Position numbers and translations under genes: made by a program | Notes under the pieces: generated by a model | Database searches by the model: none | The model's input: the letters and a program-made list of their open reading frames with translations, nothing else | What the model was told of the DNA's origin: nothing | From: CAZKWG01 sp964615375 | GTDB taxonomy: Bacteria > Myxococcota_A > UBA796 > CAZKWG01 | Assembly (NCBI GenBank): GCA_964615375.1 | Contig: CAZTOW010000007.1 | Span: forward strand, 124,001 to 188,000 | Direction of reading: 5' to 3' | Length of the DNA stretch: 64,000 nucleotides | Shown here: one piece after another, positions 26,063-34,159 of the stretch | Numbering within the stretch: the first letter of the stretch is position 1 | Layout: each line of letters begins with the position of its first letter

Positions 26063-27382
26063 ATGTCCCCCCTGTTTCTCCTCGGCGTATGGGCCGGCTG
26101 CGCCGAGAGCGCCCGCAGCGCCCCGCTCCTGCCTCGCGCGCTGGAGGCCACCGGCTCGCCGGTCGCCGCGGAGGCGCCCTCCTGGACCCCGCGGCGCACG
26201 GAGGTCGTCTCCATCGTGGCGGCGGGCGACATCATCCCGCACCCCTCCATCAAGGAGGTCGCCTCCCGCCAGGACCAGAAGGACAAGGCGGGCGCGAGCC
26301 TGAACCACGAAGGCTGGGACGCCCTCTTCGCCGACGTGGCGCCCGCGCTGGCGGCCGCCGATCTGGCCTTCGTCAACCTCGAGACCCCCATCGCCCCGGA
26401 CAACCACAAGACGCTGGCCTCCAAGATCTTCAACGGGCCGCCGGCCCTCCTGGACGCGCTGGTGGGCGTGGGCGTGGACGTGGTCTCCTTCGCCAACAAC
26501 CACGTCTACGATCAGGGGCGCTCCGGCTTCGTCGAGACCATGGACCGCCTGGCGAAGACGCCCCTGGTCTCGATCGGAGCCGGGAAGACCTGCGCGGAGG
26601 CGAGCGCGCCGCGGCTGGTGAAGCGGGGCGAGGTCACGGTGGCCTTCATCGGCAGCACCCGCCTGCACAACGCCCACCTCAACCGCGGCCAGGACGAGCC
26701 CTGCAGCTTCGTGCTGGACGCCGAGGTGGTCACCGCCCAGGCGAAGGCGGCCCGCGCGGCCGGCGCCGACGTGGTGCTCCTGAGCGTCCACTGGGGGGTG
26801 GAGTACGAGACCACCCCGCTGCGCTGGGACGTGGACCTGGCCCACCGCCTCCTGGACGGCGGGGTAGACGCCATCCTCGGGCACCACCCGCACGTGCTCC
26901 AGCCCGTGGAGGTCTACGAGACCAAGGACGGGCGCACCACCTTCGTGGCCTACAGCCTCGGGAACTTCGTGTCCGGTCAGGGCCTGGGATACCGCCACGG
27001 CCTGCACCCGCTCGACGCCGGCAACACGCGTGACGGCGCGCTGCTCAGCTTCAAGGTCGTGAAGTCCTGGGAGCCGGACGGCACCACCCGCGCCTGGCTG
27101 GGCGATCTCTCGGTCGATCCGCTGTGGAGCGAGACCGGCACGAAGAGCTGCCTGCGCGAGAGCGGCGTGCGCGCCTACATCCGGCCCGTCATCAACCGGC
27201 AGGCGGCGGAGCAGGCGCTGGCCCTGTCCGCCACCGAGGCCGACGCCAAGCTCAAGGCCGACCTGGAGCGCTGCGTGGCCCTCTACGAGTCCCGCCGCGC
27301 CCACGCCGGCGGCGTGCTGGGCCCGAGCTGGCTGCTCGCGGGCGCCAACGCCGCCGCCGCCCTGGCGGGCGAGCCCGGCTAG
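26063..27382 (+). CDS. CapA-family metallophosphatase-like protein
   Basis: 439 residues. The N-terminus MSPLFLLGVWAGCAES suggests a lipoprotein signal. The CapA (poly-gamma-glutamate synthesis type) calcineurin-like fold is shown by VSIVAAGDIIPHPSI, LAFVNLETPIA, VVSFANNHVYDQGRSGF, VVLLSVHWGVEYET, DAILGHHPHVLQPVEVY and AYSLGNFVSGQ, the metal-binding Asp, Asn and His set. No CapB/C/D genes adjoin, so capsule synthesis is not supported; stand-alone CapA-like proteins are common. ATG 26063 fits the promoter at 26007-26036. The stop is one base from the convergent hydrolase gene. Confidence 0.93.
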   Translation: MSPLFLLGVWAGCAESARSAPLLPRALEATGSPVAAEAPSWTPRRTEVVSIVAAGDIIPHPSIKEVASRQDQKDKAGASLNHEGWDALFADVAPALAAADLAFVNLETPIAPDNHKTLASKIFNGPPALLDALVGVGVDVVSFANNHVYDQGRSGFVETMDRLAKTPLVSIGAGKTCAEASAPRLVKRGEVTVAFIGSTRLHNAHLNRGQDEPCSFVLDAEVVTAQAKAARAAGADVVLLSVHWGVEYETTPLRWDVDLAHRLLDGGVDAILGHHPHVLQPVEVYETKDGRTTFVAYSLGNFVSGQGLGYRHGLHPLDAGNTRDGALLSFKVVKSWEPDGTTRAWLGDLSVDPLWSETGTKSCLRESGVRAYIRPVINRQAAEQALALSATEADAKLKADLERCVALYESRRAHAGGVLGPSWLLAGANAAAALAGEPG

Positions 27383-27383
27383 C

Positions 27384-28379
27384 CTATTCGACCTCCTCGA
27401 TGGCGCCCTCGCTCAGGCGCGCGTCGTAGAAGTCGCTGCCGCGCTCCCAGGTCTCCAGCGCGCCCTCGTCGATCCCCGAGGCGCCCACCAGGAAGCTGGT
27501 CGCCAGCCCCAGCACCGTCGTCTGGATCTCCGCGTCCGTGAACATCGCGTTGGTCCCGGCGCAGAGGGTCGTGCAGGTCGTGTCGGTCGGGCTCTCGAAG
27601 TCGCAGTGGTCGGCCTCCACCGCGCGGAGCCCGCGGCCGTCGCTGGCCTGCTCCACCATGCCCGTGCCGTTGTTGAAGGAGTTGCACAGGGACGAGGCCC
27701 CGAACACCGCGTAGGCCGGCGACCGGATGTCCGGCGCCGCGCTCTTGCCCTCGTCCGAGCTGTCCACTGGATCGAGCCCGAGCACGCCCAGCGTCGCCGA
27801 GTCCTCAGAGCCCGCGATGAAGGCCGAGAGCCCGCCCGCCGAGTGCCCGGCGAAGATCGGCGTCGCCGAGCCCAGGGCCGAGGCCAGCGCGATCATGTCC
27901 TCGCCGTTCTGCGCGTGATCGGCGTCGATGAAGGTGGAGTGGCAGAGGTCCGGCGTGACGACGTCCAGGCCCCAGCTGGCGAAATGCTCGGCCCAGCCGG
28001 CCATGTTCTCCTTGGTGCGCGAGAATCCGTGGGCCAGGACGACCAGCGGCGCGCCGCTCACGCCCGCGGGTGTGTAGCGGATGTAGTTCAGCGTACACTC
28101 CGAGTCTACGCGCTGGCTGCCGTTGCTCTGGCTCACCGAGTAGGGCCCATCGGCCGTGTAGTCGGTCTCGCCTTCGCCTTCGCCCTCGCCTTCGCCTTCG
28201 CCTTCACCCTCTCCCTCTCCCTCTCCCTCTCCCTCGCCTTCGCCTTCACCCTCGCCTTCACCCTCGCCTTCGCCCTCGCCCGAGTCCGGCGTCCCGGTCT
28301 CGGCCGTGTCGTCTCCAGGCGTGTAGATGTACTTGTCCGACCCGGCACAGCCGAGCAGGCTCAGCATCGTCAGGAACAT
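27384..28379 (-). CDS. Alpha/beta-hydrolase lipoprotein with Gly-Glu linker
   Basis: About 331 residues. Signal peptide with lipobox LLGC, then a short acidic stretch and a run of some 18 Gly-Glu dipeptides (encoded at 28167-28282). An alpha/beta-hydrolase of the cutinase/PET-hydrolase type follows: LVVLAHGFSRTKENMAGWAE, nucleophile elbow GHSAGG, a catalytic Asp candidate in GLDPVDSS and a His in the C-terminal EADHCDFESP. Cys pairs (CNSFNNG, CDFESPTDTTCTTLC) suggest extracytoplasmic disulfides. ATG 28379 has GAGGAG eight bases upstream; GTG 28385 is an alternative. Probable surface esterase on a flexible polyanionic tether. Convergent with capA. Confidence 0.92.
   Translation of the reverse strand: MFLTMLSLLGCAGSDKYIYTPGDDTAETGTPDSGEGEGEGEGEGEGEGEGEGEGEGEGEGEGEGEGEGEGETDYTADGPYSVSQSNGSQRVDSECTLNYIRYTPAGVSGAPLVVLAHGFSRTKENMAGWAEHFASWGLDVVTPDLCHSTFIDADHAQNGEDMIALASALGSATPIFAGHSAGGLSAFIAGSEDSATLGVLGLDPVDSSDEGKSAAPDIRSPAYAVFGASSLCNSFNNGTGMVEQASDGRGLRAVEADHCDFESPTDTTCTTLCAGTNAMFTDAEIQTTVLGLATSFLVGASGIDEGALETWERGSDFYDARLSEGAIEEVE
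28167..28282. repeat. Hexanucleotide repeat coding (Gly-Glu)n
   Basis: Imperfect tandem TCGCCT / TCGCCC / TCTCCC units (as read on the + strand) run about 115 bp and encode alternating Gly-Glu on the - strand. A core of TCTCCC units (about 28206-28235) is the most homogeneous part. In-frame expansion or contraction would change linker length without a frameshift. Confidence 0.93.
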
Positions 28380-28401
28380 GATCACGTCTCCTCTCTGAGA
28401 A

Positions 28402-30423
28402 TCACCGCGGCTCGGCGTGGGCCCGCGCGTCGAGGCGCGAGGCCTGCCACAGCAGGTAGACGTCGTCCGGGCTCAGGGAGGCCGCCTTCCAGGCCGCGGC
28501 GCGCGCGTCGTCATAGCGCCCCAGGGCCTCATAGACCGTCGCCTGGGTGTCCAGGTACTCGCTGCGCTCTGGCGCGCCGGCGATGGCCTCCTCCACCCGG
28601 GTGGCCGCGAGCTCGAGATCCTTGCCCGCCATCGCCAGGTACCACGCCTCACAATTCGCCTTCGAGCTGCCCTCCACCCGAGAGCAGTCGCGCTCCTGGC
28701 CCTCCGCCGCCATCCGCGCCGCGTCCTCCGCGTCCCCGGCGAGTCGCAGGGCCATGGCCGCGAAGTCCAGCGGGCGATCCCCAGGGTGAAGGCGGGCCAG
28801 GGCGCGATCCACGTCGCCCTCCAGCATGTCGCGCTCGCCGCTCCGCGCCGCCTCCATCGAGTACAGCCAGAGGGTGGCACCCCAGGTGGGCGAGCGGTCC
28901 AGCAGCCGGCGGGCGAAGGTCATGGAGGCGAGCGCGTCACCCTCCAGGGACGCGATCCAGGCGCGGCGGAGCAGGTGCCCCTCGGGGAGCTCGTCCAGGC
29001 GGTTCGCCTCGCGCAGGGCCAGGCGCGCGCCCACGATGTCCTCATTGAAACGCCGGGCGTCCGAGAGCGCCACCCAGGCCTCCGCCACCTCGGGGGAGGC
29101 CTTCGTGGCCGCCTCGGCGAGCGCGAGCGCGGCGCTCGGGTCTCCCGCCAGCCAGATGCCGTTGACCACCGCCACGATCTCGCCCTGCTCGACCAGGGCG
29201 CCCGGCTCGAGGCCGCGCAGCAACGCCAGCGCCCCGGCCGCGTCGCCCTGGATCCGCAGGATGCGCGCGTGGAGCACGGTGGCCTCCGGGTCGCCCTCGG
29301 CGCGCTTCAGGATCCGGGAGATCGTCGCCTCGGCCCCCTTGACGTCGCCAGTGATCGCCTGGAGCCTGGCCCGCTCGCGCAGGCTCTCCAGATCGCGGCG
29401 CCCGCGCAGCTCGCGGAGCATCCGGTCGTGCAGATCGTAGCTTCGCGGCCGCGCCTCGGAGGGCACCACCGAGATCCTGCCCGCCGGGTAGTCGAAGATG
29501 ACGCGGCTGTCCTGCAGCACGTCGTAGCCCACCAGCCCGCGCAGCTCGGGCGGGCCGACCACGGCGGCGTCCTCGTCGTAGTTGATCCAGGTGAGCTCCA
29601 GCGGGCGCTCCACGGTGCTCCCGCCGATCGCGATGGAGCGGACCGGCGCGCGCCGGGTCATGCGGACGAAGTTCGCCACCGGGACGTCGTCCCCCGCGCC
29701 CACGCCCAGGATGATCTCCTCCCCCTCGGTGCAGACGCCCTCCAGGCCGAGCCCGGCCGCGCCGGAGAGCACCAGCCCGCGCGCCCCCGTGTCCACCTCC
29801 AGCACCATCTCCTTGGTGACCGGCGCGCTCTCCGGGCCCACCACCAGGGTCACGGAGGTCGCGACGTGCTGGCCGTTGAAGGAGAGGGGAGTGGCGCCCT
29901 CGGGGAGCTCGAGGATCCCGGGCCGCGCCAGCTCGAGCTCATTCGCCCGGTAGTCGATGGCCAGCTGAAAGCGCCCCCAGACGTTGTTGCCCAGGATGCC
30001 GGCGACCGGAGCCATCCCCGCGGTCGTCGGGACGCCCGGCACGCCCACGGCCACCTCCACCTCGGGGACCTCGTAGCCGCCGATCTTGAGCGCGGGCAGC
30101 GTGGCCCGGCGCCAGGGAGCGCGCCCGCCGAGCCCGACCAGCGACTCGCCGTTGTCCAGGACCAGGAGGCCGGTCGCCTCGGCGACCTCAGGCGTGATCA
30201 CCGAGACGCTCGCGCCCGTGTCGACCATGAAGACGCGCTCGACACCATCCCCCGGATCCGCCTCGACATAGACCTTGTCCGAGTCCGGGAAGGGTCGGTA
30301 GAGCGGGATGGTGTCGTGACGCGGCCCATACGCCGCGGGCGAGCCGCGGTGGTGGGCGCACCCCACGCCAGCCAGGAGGAGCAGGAGGAGAGGGGAGGAG
30401 AGGGAGAGGGTAGTGCTTCTCAC
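28402..30423 (-). CDS. Lipoprotein with two retropepsin-like aspartyl protease domains and TPR repeats
   Basis: About 673 residues from GTG 30423. Hydrophobic signal (LSLSSPLLLLLLAGVGC) with a lipobox. The first aspartyl-protease domain has FMVDTGASVSVITPEVAE and a conserved hydrophobic-Gly turn (VAGILGNNVWG). The second has LEVDTGARGLVLSG and LRGLVGYDVLQ, so each half carries a D-T-G active site as in covalently linked pepsin-like pairs. From about 330 a TPR/Sel1-like helical region follows (GDVKGAEATISRILKRAEGD, EYLDTQATVYEALGRYDDAR). Probable envelope protease or peptide-binding protein. The stop lies 17 bases from the hydrolase Shine-Dalgarno, so the two may form an operon. Confidence 0.9.
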   Translation of the reverse strand: MRSTTLSLSSPLLLLLLAGVGCAHHRGSPAAYGPRHDTIPLYRPFPDSDKVYVEADPGDGVERVFMVDTGASVSVITPEVAEATGLLVLDNGESLVGLGGRAPWRRATLPALKIGGYEVPEVEVAVGVPGVPTTAGMAPVAGILGNNVWGRFQLAIDYRANELELARPGILELPEGATPLSFNGQHVATSVTLVVGPESAPVTKEMVLEVDTGARGLVLSGAAGLGLEGVCTEGEEIILGVGAGDDVPVANFVRMTRRAPVRSIAIGGSTVERPLELTWINYDEDAAVVGPPELRGLVGYDVLQDSRVIFDYPAGRISVVPSEARPRSYDLHDRMLRELRGRRDLESLRERARLQAITGDVKGAEATISRILKRAEGDPEATVLHARILRIQGDAAGALALLRGLEPGALVEQGEIVAVVNGIWLAGDPSAALALAEAATKASPEVAEAWVALSDARRFNEDIVGARLALREANRLDELPEGHLLRRAWIASLEGDALASMTFARRLLDRSPTWGATLWLYSMEAARSGERDMLEGDVDRALARLHPGDRPLDFAAMALRLAGDAEDAARMAAEGQERDCSRVEGSSKANCEAWYLAMAGKDLELAATRVEEAIAGAPERSEYLDTQATVYEALGRYDDARAAAWKAASLSPDDVYLLWQASRLDARAHAEPR

Positions 30424-30435
30424 ACAGAGATCATA
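30424..30435 (-). promoter_or_regulatory. -10 element placing the protease gene start at the transcript 5' end
   Basis: On the - strand TATGAT (30435-30430) is followed by six bases and the GTG start (30423). A transcript from this -10 would begin at or within a base of the start codon, and no Shine-Dalgarno is visible. No clear -35. Confidence 0.4.
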
Positions 30436-30634
30436 GCCCGGTCCAACCGGAGGCGCCTCGCTCCTCGCAGAAGTCCGCGTGCGAGCAACCGAGTCGCGCA
30501 TAGCACGAAAACAACACTACATCGTCACATTTTCGCTACACACAAGCTCGCGACGCGCGAGAGACCGTAGGATTGGAGTTGACAGTTTGCGCGGACAGGA
30601 TAACGAGCGGGGCGCTGCCAGCCAGGTCACCTTT

Positions 30635-30674
30635 CGGGACCAACCGGGACAGGTCGGGACCAATCGGGATCGCG
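30635..30674 (+). repeat. Two tandem 20-bp direct repeats in a divergent intergenic region
   Basis: Both units begin CGGGACCAAYCGGGA. Unit 1 is 30635-30654 and unit 2 is 30655-30674. They lie in the 324-bp gap between the protease GTG and the Ig-like lipoprotein ATG, upstream of the latter. A TTGACA at 30579-30584 followed after 16 bases by TAACGA may be its promoter. The repeats have the size and phasing of transcription-factor sites (two helical turns). Confidence 0.65.
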
Positions 30675-30747
30675 GCGGGCTCCAGGGGCAGGGATCGCCT
30701 GCTCCAGGCGGGGTGCGACTCCCCGCGGAACCATAAAAAGGATCACC

Positions 30748-31332
30748 ATGAAGTCTTCGCTCGCGCTTCTCTTCATCTCGCTCCTCGTTGGCTGCGCCAC
30801 CCCGACCTCGATCAAGATCGACGGTGAGCAGACGGTCACGGTGCACAACCTCGACAAGGTGAGCCTCCCCAAGGCCTCCGTGCTCGACCAGAACGGCAAG
30901 CCCATGGAGGGTCAGGCCGTGACCTGGGAGGTCGCGCCCGCTGAGGTCGCCGCCCTCGCCGGTGACAGCGTCGAGCCCAAGGCGGACGGTGAGGCCAAGG
31001 TCACCGCCAAGAGCGGCAACCTCTCCCAGAGCATGACCCTCGTGGTCTCTCTGCCCGACACGCTGGAGATCGGCGGCGCGGCGGAGGGTGAGGTCATCGG
31101 CGTGGGCGCCACCAAGAACCTGACCGGGACCGTGAAGGCCGACGGCGCCGCCCTCGAGGGCCAGACCGTCGAGTTCGCGTCCAGCGACGCCGCGATCCTG
31201 AAGATCGAGAACGGCGTGGCGACCGGCGTGGCCGCGGGCGCCGCCAAGATCACGGCGAAGAGCGGCTCGCTCACCGCCGAGCTCAACGTGACGGTCGGCG
31301 ACGCCGCCGCCCCGGTCGAGGGCGCCAAGTAG
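30748..31332 (+). CDS. Lipoprotein with bacterial Ig-like (BIG2-type) domains
   Basis: 194 residues. Signal peptide with lipobox LLVGC (Cys about 16). Two Ig-like repeats follow, each with the BIG2 pattern: VTWEVAPAEVAALAGDSVEP ... AKVTAKSGNLSQSMTLVV, then VEFASSDAAILKIENGVATG ... AKITAKSGSLTAELNVTV. Probable surface or periplasmic structural protein; the ligand is unknown. ATG 30748 is preceded by AAAAAGGATCACC. It is followed by the clearest intrinsic terminator in the window. Confidence 0.93.
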   Translation: MKSSLALLFISLLVGCATPTSIKIDGEQTVTVHNLDKVSLPKASVLDQNGKPMEGQAVTWEVAPAEVAALAGDSVEPKADGEAKVTAKSGNLSQSMTLVVSLPDTLEIGGAAEGEVIGVGATKNLTGTVKADGAALEGQTVEFASSDAAILKIENGVATGVAAGAAKITAKSGSLTAELNVTVGDAAAPVEGAK

Positions 31333-31351
31333 TCCTTCGCGACTGCTGCGC

Positions 31352-31387
31352 ACGAGGCCCGGCCCCAGCGCCGGGCCTCGTCGTTTT
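31352..31387 (+). terminator. Rho-independent terminator of the Ig-like lipoprotein gene
   Basis: A perfect 12-bp GC-rich stem (31352-31363 with 31370-31381), six-base loop CCCAGC, followed by CGTTTT. Confidence 0.92.
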
Positions 31388-31444
31388 CGGGGTGGCCGTC
31401 AGCCGGGCGCGCGCCGCGATACCTTCGCACGCTCGGAGGCCGTG

Positions 31445-34159
31445 ATGGACGACCTGCTGGTCCTGCTCGGGCTGATGTGCTCGGGCGTCGTGCTGATCGC
31501 GCCGGTGCTGAGCCTCATCTACGCCATGAGCGCGCGTCGGCGCATCGCCGAGCTCGACCACCGGGTGAACGAGCTGGAGCTGCAGGTCCAGGCCCTGCGC
31601 AACCTGCCCCGCGTCGCGGCGCCCCAGCCCGCGCCGAAGCCGGTGGCGATCCCCGCCCCGAGGCCCGAGGCGCCCCCCGCCCCGAGGCCCGCGGAGGCGC
31701 CAGCGCCTGCCTCCGAGGCGCCATCGACCCTCGGCCCGGCGAGCGCCGACGCGCCCGCGGAGAAGGCCGCCGCCGCCCCGCCCACGCCGGAGCCGACGCC
31801 CGAGCCGCCGCGCGCCCCGACGCCCCAGCCCAGGCCCATCCGCCCGCCCGAGCCCCCCCGGAGCGAGCCCGCCCGCCCCTTCGAGCCGCCCCGACCCGAG
31901 GCCCCCCGCCCGCCGCCGCTCAGCTTCGAGAAGATCGCCATCCGCGCGCTGGCCGGGATCGCCGGCCTCGGCCTCGTCGCCGCGGGCTTCTTCTTCTACG
32001 ATCTCGCGGTGGAGGCCGGCTACATCACGCCGGGCGTGCGCTACGCCCTGGGCCTGGTGCTGGGCGTCGCCATGCTGGGCGGAGCCGAGGTCCTGTGGAA
32101 GCGCGACTATCGCGTCCCGGGCGCGGCGCTCTCGGGCGCGGCCGTTGGCGTGCTGTACGCGGCCCTGTACGCGGGCGTGACCCGCTACGAGCTGATGGGC
32201 GTGATCCCGACCTTCGCCTTGATGGCGGGCGTGACGGCCACCGCCACCCTGCTGGCCGTGCGCCACGAGAGCCTGTTCCTGGCGGTGCTGGGGGCGGTGG
32301 GTGGCTACGGGACGCCCATCATGCTGTCCACCGGGCAGAACAAGGCGGTGGCCCTCTTCACCTATGTGGCGCTGCTGAACGCGGGGCTGCTGCTGGCCTC
32401 CGCCCGGCGCGGCTGGCCGATGCTGGTCGGGCTCGCGGGGCTGATGACCCTGGCGCTGGAGCTCGGCTGGTCGATGAGCTTCCACACCGCCGATCAGCTC
32501 GACGTGGGCCTCCTGGCGCCGCTCCTCCTGGGCGCGGGCTTCGGGGCGCTGGCCCTGCGGCGGGAGGTCAAGGAGGGGGTCAGCGTGGTGTCCGCGGTCG
32601 CCGCGCTGGCCACGCTCATGGCGCTCATCCCCTGGCTGGTGCCCCTGGACGAGCCCGTGCTGGGCCCGCCGGGCAGGGGCCCCATCGCCAACGCCATCGC
32701 CGGGGTAGGGGCGTTGCTCCTGGCGATCGGGGGGCTCCACGGGGTGGCGCGCAGGCGCGGCTGGCCCGCGCTCTCGCTGGGGACCGCCCTGGCGACGGGC
32801 CTCCCGATGCTGACGTTCACCGTCGCGAACCTGGAGGGCCCCGATCCCGTCCCCTGGGCGCTGCCCGCGCTCGTGCTCGCGGCGGCGCTGCTGGGCGAGG
32901 GGATCGCGCCGAAGGGGCCCGCGCAGCCCATCGCGCTGGCGGTCAGCTCGTTCATCGGCGCCATCGCCATCGGGATGCTCTCCGATGACTGGTCGCCGGG
33001 CGACCCCCTGCTGCCTGCGCTGACGATCTCGGCGGGGCTCGTGGCGCTCGCCTTCGCCCAGGCGGCGACCCGGCGTTTCCCGTGGGCGCCTCTGGTGGGC
33101 CTCGCGCTGGCCGCGCTCACGGTGGTCGTGCTCGGGTCCAACTTCCGGGAGATGGAGCAGCCAGAGCTGACGCTGGGGCTGGGGGCGGCCTTCACCCTCG
33201 TCTTCCTGGCCTTCCCCTTCGTGCTGGAGCGGAGCTCGAAGGAGGGTGAGGGCGCGCCGACCGGGGCCTGGCTGGCGTCCGGGCTGGCGGCCCCGGCCTT
33301 CTTCTTCCCCATGTACGACGCCTGGAAGGACGCCTGGGGCGACGCGCTGATCGGCGCCCTGCCGGTGCTCTTCGGGCTCCTCTCGCTGGTGGCGGTGCGC
33401 GCGATCCTCGCCCGACGCGGCCCGGTGTCCGGCGACCGGGACCTCGCGCTGTTCACGGCGGTGGCCCTGCTCTTCCTGGCGGCGGCCATCCCCATCCAGC
33501 TGGAGGACGAGTGGCTGACCCTGGGCTGGGCGCTGGAGATCGCCGCGCTGGGCTGGGTGCGCGGGCGCCTCAGCCACCCGATGCTCACGCCCTTCGCGCT
33601 GGCGCTGGCCGCGGCGGTGAGCGTGCGGCTGCTGCTGAACGAGGCCGCCCTGGACTACCACGCGGTCGAGGGCCCGGTCCTGCTCAACTGGATCAGCTAC
33701 ACCTGGGGCGTGCCGGCGCTCTGCCTGCTCTACGCCTCCAACCGGCTCCCGGACGCGCCGCAGCCCGCCCCCGCCGCCATGCAGATCTCCGCGATCTTCA
33801 TGCTGTTCGCGCTGGCGAACCTCCAGGTCTCCCACGGCTTCGCCGACCAGGGAGAGCTGACCATGCTCTCGGACAGCTTCGTGGAGGAGATGACGCGCTC
33901 GCTGGTCTGGGCGGGCTTCGGCCTCGGGCTGCTGGTGGCGGGCGTGCTGGCGAAGAGCCGCATGGTCCGCATCATCGCCTTCGGCTTCCTGCTGCTGGCC
34001 GCGGGCAAGGTCTTCCTGAGCGATCTGGCGAGCCTGGGCGGCCTGGCCCGCGTGGGCTCGCTGGTGGGGCTCAGCGTGTTCCTGCTCGTCGCCGCCGTGC
34101 TGTTCCGCTGGCTGGACAAAAAGCTGGAGGCCGAGAGCTCGGCCGGGGAGGATCCGTGA
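31445..34159 (+). CDS. DUF2339 polytopic membrane protein
   Basis: About 904 residues. An N-terminal helix and coiled coil (ARRRIAELDHRVNELELQVQ) and a long Pro/Ala-rich cytoplasmic linker precede the start of the membrane part (IRALAGIAGLGLVAAGFFFY). Over 20 transmembrane helices follow, typical of the DUF2339 family. Function is unknown; the family is usually paired with DUF3999, as here. ATG 31445 directly follows an in-frame GTG (31442), and either may be used. The stop overlaps the GTG of the next gene. Confidence 0.95.
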   Translation: MDDLLVLLGLMCSGVVLIAPVLSLIYAMSARRRIAELDHRVNELELQVQALRNLPRVAAPQPAPKPVAIPAPRPEAPPAPRPAEAPAPASEAPSTLGPASADAPAEKAAAAPPTPEPTPEPPRAPTPQPRPIRPPEPPRSEPARPFEPPRPEAPRPPPLSFEKIAIRALAGIAGLGLVAAGFFFYDLAVEAGYITPGVRYALGLVLGVAMLGGAEVLWKRDYRVPGAALSGAAVGVLYAALYAGVTRYELMGVIPTFALMAGVTATATLLAVRHESLFLAVLGAVGGYGTPIMLSTGQNKAVALFTYVALLNAGLLLASARRGWPMLVGLAGLMTLALELGWSMSFHTADQLDVGLLAPLLLGAGFGALALRREVKEGVSVVSAVAALATLMALIPWLVPLDEPVLGPPGRGPIANAIAGVGALLLAIGGLHGVARRRGWPALSLGTALATGLPMLTFTVANLEGPDPVPWALPALVLAAALLGEGIAPKGPAQPIALAVSSFIGAIAIGMLSDDWSPGDPLLPALTISAGLVALAFAQAATRRFPWAPLVGLALAALTVVVLGSNFREMEQPELTLGLGAAFTLVFLAFPFVLERSSKEGEGAPTGAWLASGLAAPAFFFPMYDAWKDAWGDALIGALPVLFGLLSLVAVRAILARRGPVSGDRDLALFTAVALLFLAAAIPIQLEDEWLTLGWALEIAALGWVRGRLSHPMLTPFALALAAAVSVRLLLNEAALDYHAVEGPVLLNWISYTWGVPALCLLYASNRLPDAPQPAPAAMQISAIFMLFALANLQVSHGFADQGELTMLSDSFVEEMTRSLVWAGFGLGLLVAGVLAKSRMVRIIAFGFLLLAAGKVFLSDLASLGGLARVGSLVGLSVFLLVAAVLFRWLDKKLEAESSAGEDP

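Noticed and set aside
28133..28348. Repeats at 28.2 kb as a CRISPR array
   Set aside because: Six-base units without spacers, inside a coding frame that reads Gly-Glu.
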